Of a DNA stretch of 17,987 nucleotides, positions 13,794 to 17,987 are shown in pieces (positions within the stretch are counted from its first letter, which is position 1; each line of letters starts with the position of its first letter). A program made the translations under genes and the position numbers. A model generated the notes under the pieces. It was not told the origin of the DNA. It did no database searches and saw only the letters and a program-made list of their open reading frames with translations. The DNA comes from Spirochaetaceae bacterium (lineage in GTDB: Bacteria > Spirochaetota > Spirochaetia > SZUA-6 > Fen-1364): contig PLNO01000224.1 in assembly GCA_003141795.1 (NCBI GenBank), positions 17,737 to 35,723 of the forward strand, read 5' to 3'.

Positions 13794-14972
13794 ATGAAGA
13801 AGAGAATCGGGCAGTTGCTGCTGCTCGCGGCGTTCGTCATGGCATTCTCCATGGCGATGCCCGTGCAGCAGGTGTTTGCAAGCGGGAACGGGGAGAAGGG
13901 GAGAACCGGCTCGGCACCGGCCGGCGGCGTCCAGTTCAAGACCGCCAAAAAGAACGGCTTCGTCATCGGCTTCGCCAACGGCTATATTGGCAACACGTGG
14001 CGCGCCCAGTTCATCGACGACATCGAAAAGGGAGCCGAGAAGTACAAGAGCTCCGGAGTGCTGAAGAGGATCGACATCGCGAACTCGCCCGCGGACGTCT
14101 CGCAGCAGCTCACGCAGCTCAACAGCCTCATCAACAGCGACATCGACGCTCTCATGATCGACCCTGTCTCACCGACCTCGCTGGGACCGATCATCCAGGC
14201 GGCAAAGGCCAAGGGTATCCTCGTCGTGATCACCAACGACGCGGCCGCGTACGCCGGCACCTACTGCTTCGTCGGCAACAACCACCCCATCTGGACCATC
14301 GAGCCGGAGTGGATCGCGCAGAAGCTGAACGGCAAGGGCGACATCGTCATGGTGCACGGTCTTCCGGGCAACATCGGTGACCAACTCCGCATCGACGATG
14401 CAACCGCGGTGCTGAAGAAATACCCGAACATCAACGTGCTGGCCTCCGTCCCCGGGAAGTGGTCCCCCTCGGTGGCTCAGCAGGAGATGACGACGATTCT
14501 CTCCACGTACAAGAAGATCGACGCGGTCCTCACGCAGGACGTCATGCCCATGGGCATCATCCAGGCCTTCGCCAACGCGGGAAGGAAGCCCGTCCTGATG
14601 ACGGGGGACTACACCTTCGATTTCCTGCGCAAGTGGAAGGAGCTCGGGCTGGATTCCATCTCCATCACGTACGACCCTGCCTACGGGTTCAACGCGCTGG
14701 GGCTGACGCTGCGCATTCTCCAGGGAAAGGCGCTCAAGGACGGCGTTCTCCAGGAGAATCCTCTTGATGCGACCTTGAAGAACGCGATACTCTTCGATCC
14801 GGCGTACGTCATCACGAACGAGGCGCAGCCGAATGCGTCGTGGATGAAAACGCTGAAGTTCACGGAGGCGATCAGCCTCGAACAGGCGCTGAAGCTCGGC
14901 GAGGGCCAGCCTGATAACGCGGCCATCGATCGCGTTCTCTCGGAGGAGCAGATGGACTCCTACTTCAAGTAG
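13794..14972 (+). CDS. CUT2-type sugar ABC transporter substrate-binding protein
   Basis: This 392-residue periplasmic binding protein is of the ribose/autoinducer-2 cluster. A signal peptide covers residues 1-29 (KKR start, long hydrophobic core, VFA before SGNG) and is followed by a low-complexity Gly/Ser linker. The mature domain begins near NGFVIGFANGYIGNTWRAQF and contains the family segments DIDALMIDPVSPTSLGP, AKAKGILVVITND and KIDAVLTQDVMPMG. There is no lipobox cysteine, so it is probably soluble in the periplasm. The ligand is not deducible. An AT-rich 81-base gap (13713-13793) separates it from the lactonase-like gene; the gap has a weak CAGGC...GCCTG hairpin (13715-13732) and a T-run near 13753 but no convincing terminator. 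The start is preceded by AAGGAAGAGGAGG. A strong hairpin follows the gene. Confidence 0.92.
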   Translation: MKKRIGQLLLLAAFVMAFSMAMPVQQVFASGNGEKGRTGSAPAGGVQFKTAKKNGFVIGFANGYIGNTWRAQFIDDIEKGAEKYKSSGVLKRIDIANSPADVSQQLTQLNSLINSDIDALMIDPVSPTSLGPIIQAAKAKGILVVITNDAAAYAGTYCFVGNNHPIWTIEPEWIAQKLNGKGDIVMVHGLPGNIGDQLRIDDATAVLKKYPNINVLASVPGKWSPSVAQQEMTTILSTYKKIDAVLTQDVMPMGIIQAFANAGRKPVLMTGDYTFDFLRKWKELGLDSISITYDPAYGFNALGLTLRILQGKALKDGVLQENPLDATLKNAILFDPAYVITNEAQPNASWMKTLKFTEAISLEQALKLGEGQPDNAAIDRVLSEEQMDSYFK

Positions 14973-14988
14973 ACAACTCTGATCGTAC

Positions 14989-15034
14989 GCCGGCCCGGGA
15001 TCGCCTTTCCGCAAAGGGGGCGTGACGGGCCGGC
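14989..15034 (+). other. Large intercistronic RNA stem after the binding-protein gene
   Basis: GCCGGCCCG (14989-14997) pairs perfectly with CGGGCCGGC (15026-15034), a nine-base GC-only stem. Between the arms a second hairpin forms from CCTTT (15004-15008), loop CCGC, AAAGG (15013-15017), with extra GC pairs outside a short bulge. No U-run follows, so it is not a textbook terminator. In ABC operons such stems after the binding-protein gene often protect the upstream message from decay and set a higher level of binding protein than of membrane parts. That role is inferred here. Confidence 0.65.
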
Positions 15035-15062
15035 AGTCCTGCATCTCGGAAAGGATTCTTCG

Positions 15063-16556
15063 TTGATCGCGATCAAGGTACGGAACATCTCCAAGTCCTT
15101 CGGTGCAGTCGTCGCTCTCCGCAATGCCTCCCTCTCGGTGGAGCGCGGAGAGGTCCGCGCGATTCTCGGCGGAAACGGATCCGGCAAGAGCACCCTCGCC
15201 AAAATCATCGGCGGAGCCGTCAAGCCGAACGACGGCGTCGTGGAGCTGTTCGGGAGCGAGCAGGCGATACACGATCCGCGCAGCGCGAAACGCGTCGGTG
15301 TCGTCATCACCTCGCAGGAGCTCAGCGTTTTCAACAACCTGTCGGTCATCGAGAACATCCTCCTCTGCGACCTCCCCGTGCGCGGAGGCCTGTTCGTCGA
15401 CAGGAAGGCGGTGAGGAAGAAAGCGGTCGCCACCCTCGCACGGATGAACATCGAGCATCTGGCCGACGTGAAATTCGAGCACCTCTCCCTCAGCCAGCAG
15501 TACCTCGTGGAGTTCGCGAAAGCCGTCGTCCAGCAGCCGAAGATCCTGATCTGCGATGAGATCACCTCCGCGATGTACCGCGAGCAGGTGGAGGTCGTGA
15601 AGGACATCATCCGCGGGCTTGCGGACGCCGGGTGCGCCGTGCTCTTCATCACGCATCGTATGTCGGAGATCTATTCCATCTGCGATTCGGCGAGCGTCAT
15701 GAAGAACGGGGAGACGGTGGGGACCTTCGCCCTCGGCCGCATCGGGCACTTCGAGCTGCTCTCCCTCATGACCGGGCAGAGCGTGGAGGAGATCAGGGAG
15801 TCGAGCGCTCAACAGAGGGAATCGGTGGGAAGCGCCGGCCGCTCCCCTGTCATCGCGGTCAAGGACCTTCCCATAGAGAAGTTCGCAACGCGCGTCAGCC
15901 TCGAGGCGCACGCCGGGGAGATCATCGGCATTGCAGGGCTGCAGGGCCACGGCCAATCCGACATGATCCGCACGCTGTTCGGGCTGAACGACAGCGTGGA
16001 GATCGAGATGATGGGGGAGTCGAAGAGGATCTCCTCTCCGCGCGATGCCGTGCGGAACAGGATCGCCTTCGTCTCGGGTGACCGTGAGGGCGAAGGCGTC
16101 TTCACGGGCCGATCGGTGTCGGAGAACCTCCTCGTGGTACGCAATTCGCTGAACCAGCACGATGCGTTCAACGAGACGGCGCTCTTGCGCAAATACGGGG
16201 TCGTCTTTTCCCACGCGCGGCAGCTCATCAATACCTTGAGCGGCGGAAACCAGCAGAAGGTCGTCGTCGGCAGGTGGACGGCGACAGCGCCGTTCCTCTT
16301 CCTTGCCGACGATCCCACGAAGGGTATCGACATCCAGGCAAGGAAAGACTTTCGCGGCATTCTCAGGGAGCTTGCGGCGGCAGGCTCGGCGGTCATCATC
16401 GTGTCCAGCGACGACGAGGAGCTCGTCGAGCTCTCCAAGGTGACCGATGATTCCCGTATCCTCGTCATGTACGAGGGGAACTTCGTCGCGTCGCTCAGCG
16501 GCGCGGACATCACCCTGGACAACATCGTGGCTGCGGCCATACCGAAAGGGATATGA
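15063..16556 (+). CDS. CUT2-type sugar ABC transporter ATP-binding protein (two fused ATPase domains)
   Basis: This 497-residue protein has two nucleotide-binding domains, as in RbsA, MglA and LsrA. Domain 1: Walker A GGNGSGKST (36-44), signature LSLSQQ (141-146), where the usual glycine is serine, and Walker B ILICDEITSA (D165, E166), where the proline after DE is isoleucine. Domain 2: a degenerate Walker A around GIAGLQGHGQSD, the signature LSGGNQQK (392-399), and Walker B FLFLADDPTKGID with D417 in place of the catalytic glutamate, followed by VSSDDEELVELS. A degenerate second Walker A is normal in this family. The DDPTKGID and SSDDEEL pattern is one I associate with a subfamily, so activity is likely. 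Start: TTG 15063, with AAAGGA seven bases upstream; no better ATG is near. TGA ends two bases before the next ATG. Confidence 0.9.
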   Translation: MIAIKVRNISKSFGAVVALRNASLSVERGEVRAILGGNGSGKSTLAKIIGGAVKPNDGVVELFGSEQAIHDPRSAKRVGVVITSQELSVFNNLSVIENILLCDLPVRGGLFVDRKAVRKKAVATLARMNIEHLADVKFEHLSLSQQYLVEFAKAVVQQPKILICDEITSAMYREQVEVVKDIIRGLADAGCAVLFITHRMSEIYSICDSASVMKNGETVGTFALGRIGHFELLSLMTGQSVEEIRESSAQQRESVGSAGRSPVIAVKDLPIEKFATRVSLEAHAGEIIGIAGLQGHGQSDMIRTLFGLNDSVEIEMMGESKRISSPRDAVRNRIAFVSGDREGEGVFTGRSVSENLLVVRNSLNQHDAFNETALLRKYGVVFSHARQLINTLSGGNQQKVVVGRWTATAPFLFLADDPTKGIDIQARKDFRGILRELAAAGSAVIIVSSDDEELVELSKVTDDSRILVMYEGNFVASLSGADITLDNIVAAAIPKGI

Positions 16557-16557
16557 C

Positions 16558-17541
16558 ATGTCGGAGAGGGGATTCTTCCGTCGGGCCCTGGCGTGGCCGC
16601 CTCTGCCGGCGCTCGTTCTCACGGTCCTTTTCATCGCCTTGAATCGCCTGCTCACCCCGTCGTTCTGGAATCCGTACTCCATGCTCGGCTTCCTCGCGTC
16701 CAACGGCCCGGTCATCTGCGTTGCCATAGGCGCATCGATCGTGCTCCTCGGGGGCGGAGTCGACCTCTCTTCGGGCGCGGTTCTCAGCCTCGTGAACGTC
16801 GTGTTCGTGAGCCTCATCGGCATGAAAACAGGTTTCTGGATCGCGGCGGCCGTCGCCGTAGGCGCGGCGCTCGCCGTGGGCGCTTTGAACGGGTTCGTCG
16901 TGGGCTACCTACGGGTCAACCCTCTCATCGACACCTTCGCCACCCTCTCCATGACCGCCGGTCTTGCGTTGTGGATACTCCCCACGCCCAGCGGCTCTGC
17001 ACCCGCGGGGTTCGTGAACTTCTACAACGGGTTCCTGCTCGGCATACCGACACCCGTGTACTTCATCGTTCTGTGCGCCGTGATCTGGATCGTCGTCCGC
17101 AGGACACCGCTCGGGCTCTGGGTCTATGCGGTGGGCAAGAACGAGCAGAAGGCCTTCGCGTCGGGGCTGCCCGTGGCGTCCACGAAGTTCGCCACTTTTC
17201 TCATCGGCGGCCTGATGAACGGGATCGCGGGCCTTGCGCTCACGGGCTCCGTGAGCACGGGAGATCCGCTGATCGGATCGCCCGTCACCATGAGCGCCAT
17301 CGCGGCATGCGTGATCGGCGGTGTGTCCCTCATGGGCGGAGAGGGGGACATGCTGGGGGCGATCTTCGGGGGGCTCTTCCTCGGCCTGGTCATCACGCTC
17401 GTGCTGGCCGCGCACATCTCCCCGTTCTACCAGGACCTCGTCTCGGGCCTCATCATACTGCTGGGAATCCTCGGGGCGACATGGCTGGGAAAGAAGCGCA
17501 GACAGCTCCTCTTCTCGCGACAAAGAGGGTCGGCGCGATGA
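16558..17541 (+). CDS. CUT2-type sugar ABC transporter permease (RbsC-like), first of two
   Basis: This 327-residue multi-span membrane protein belongs to the BPD_transp_2 family. Eight or more hydrophobic segments are visible. Family landmarks are VAIGASIVLLGGGVDLSSGAV, NGFVVGYLRVNPLIDTFATL, GLWVYAVGKNEQKAFASG and AACVIGGVSLMGGEGDMLGAIFGG. It forms the membrane pore with the partner encoded next. ATG 16558 lies one base after the ATPase stop with GAAAGGG upstream; the frame open back to 16447 lies inside the ATPase gene. The stop overlaps the next start (ATGA), as in operons that make heterodimeric permeases such as LsrC/LsrD. Confidence 0.92.
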   Translation: MSERGFFRRALAWPPLPALVLTVLFIALNRLLTPSFWNPYSMLGFLASNGPVICVAIGASIVLLGGGVDLSSGAVLSLVNVVFVSLIGMKTGFWIAAAVAVGAALAVGALNGFVVGYLRVNPLIDTFATLSMTAGLALWILPTPSGSAPAGFVNFYNGFLLGIPTPVYFIVLCAVIWIVVRRTPLGLWVYAVGKNEQKAFASGLPVASTKFATFLIGGLMNGIAGLALTGSVSTGDPLIGSPVTMSAIAACVIGGVSLMGGEGDMLGAIFGGLFLGLVITLVLAAHISPFYQDLVSGLIILLGILGATWLGKKRRQLLFSRQRGSAR

Positions 17542-17987
17542 AACACGAAATCGCACCTTTGGGAACGCTGCTCAGGCGCCTCCGTGGCAATGCCTATTTC
17601 ACGCTGGGGACGCTGATCGTGGTCCTGGGAGCCGTGGGTGAAATCGTCAACCCTGGATTCATCTCTTTCGTGAACGTCGGGAGCATCCTCTCGATCGGGA
17701 GCATCCTCACCATCGTCGCGGTCGCACAGGCGGTGGTGATCATCGCGGGCGGGGAGGGGATCAACCTCTCCATGGGCGCCACCATGTCGATGGGTGCCCT
17801 GCTCGGCGCGAGCTTCATGACGCAGAGCATCCTCAGCATCCCCGTTGCCATAGGCGTGCTCCTCGTCGCCGCGCTCATCATCGGCGTGGTGAGCGGCGTC
17901 GGGATCGAGAAGTTCGGGATTCCGCCCCTCATCATGACGTTGATCATGGCGTCGGTGATCAGCGGGTTCACCCTTGCGTATACGCGC
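17538..17987 (+). CDS. CUT2-type sugar ABC transporter permease (RbsC-like), second, partial
   Basis: The frame from ATG 17538 stays open for exactly 150 codons to the window edge. It reads MKHEIAPLGTLLRRLRGNAYFT, then a first membrane segment, then VVIIAGGEGINLSMGATMSMG (the RbsC-family GGxDLSxG-like loop with GEGINLS in its place), and further membrane segments ending ISGFTLAYTR. The start overlaps the previous stop by four bases. Two different permeases in one CUT2 operon imply a heterodimer, as in autoinducer-2 and galactofuranose importers. Anything downstream is outside the window. Confidence 0.88.
   Translation, partial: MKHEIAPLGTLLRRLRGNAYFTLGTLIVVLGAVGEIVNPGFISFVNVGSILSIGSILTIVAVAQAVVIIAGGEGINLSMGATMSMGALLGASFMTQSILSIPVAIGVLLVAALIIGVVSGVGIEKFGIPPLIMTLIMASVISGFTLAYTR

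Noticed and set aside
14169..16823. Very long antisense open frame (884 codons, minus strand) across the CUT2 genes
   Set aside because: It lies fully opposite three well-supported genes, its translation is rich in Asp, Arg, His, Glu and Leu with no domain pattern, and such frames are common opposite GC-rich genes.
1..17987. CRISPR arrays, tRNA or rRNA genes
   Set aside because: No regularly spaced repeats and no tRNA- or rRNA-like sequence noticed on either strand by eye.

Overview
The window looks like a bacterial accessory region devoted to carbohydrate uptake and breakdown. GC is moderate to high: single 60-base lines I counted ranged from 38% to 70%. The signal peptide of the solute-binding protein (ending near VFA|SGNGEKG) and the gene repertoire remind me of free-living or gut spirochaetes (Spirochaetota). 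That placement is a weak inference, not a demonstrated fact.

Layout. (1) Positions 1-8483, + strand: the end of one CUT1 (MalFG-type) sugar-ABC permease, a second complete permease, a SorC-family regulator, an FGGY carbohydrate kinase, a class II aldolase of the tagatose-bisphosphate type (GatY/KbaY-like), a small P-loop kinase, a PfkB sugar kinase interrupted by an in-frame TAG, a GatZ/KbaZ-like protein, a DUF4432 aldose-epimerase-like protein, and a tiny remnant of a ROK kinase. Genes overlap by 4 bases or lie close together, apart from one 98-base structured gap before the aldolase. (2) Positions 8517-11082, - strand: a three-gene ABC-2 type exporter (ATPase and two membrane proteins, 4-base overlaps), possibly read from a leaderless promoter. 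(3) Positions 11263-12755, - strand: an AraC-type regulator overlapping a DinB/DUF1572 protein. (4) Positions 12963-17987, + strand: a metallo-beta-lactamase-fold protein resembling N-acyl-homoserine lactonases, then a CUT2 (ribose/autoinducer-2 type) ABC importer: binding protein, double-domain ATPase, one complete permease and a second permease running off the window.

How the genes may work together. The first operon could import a sugar or polyol, phosphorylate it (FGGY, P-loop or PfkB kinase), and cleave a ketose bisphosphate with the GatY/GatZ pair into triose phosphates, under SorC control by a phosphosugar. The DUF4432 protein would act on the anomer or epimer form. Two of its four kinases are visibly broken, so the pathway is either decaying or has been rewired around the remaining kinases. 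The last operon probably imports a pentose, furanose or similar ligand. Its lead gene, a lactonase-fold hydrolase, suggests a lactone or ester substrate. A near-perfect LacI-type dyad lies 50 bases upstream of it.

The most notable observations are the premature TAG in the PfkB gene with a ready-made restart site behind it, the internally deleted ROK gene exactly where the strand and gene content change, the lactonase-like protein lacking the expected active-site tyrosine beside a CUT2 importer, and several strong inverted repeats in the gaps. I saw no tRNA, rRNA, CRISPR array, transposase or integrase.
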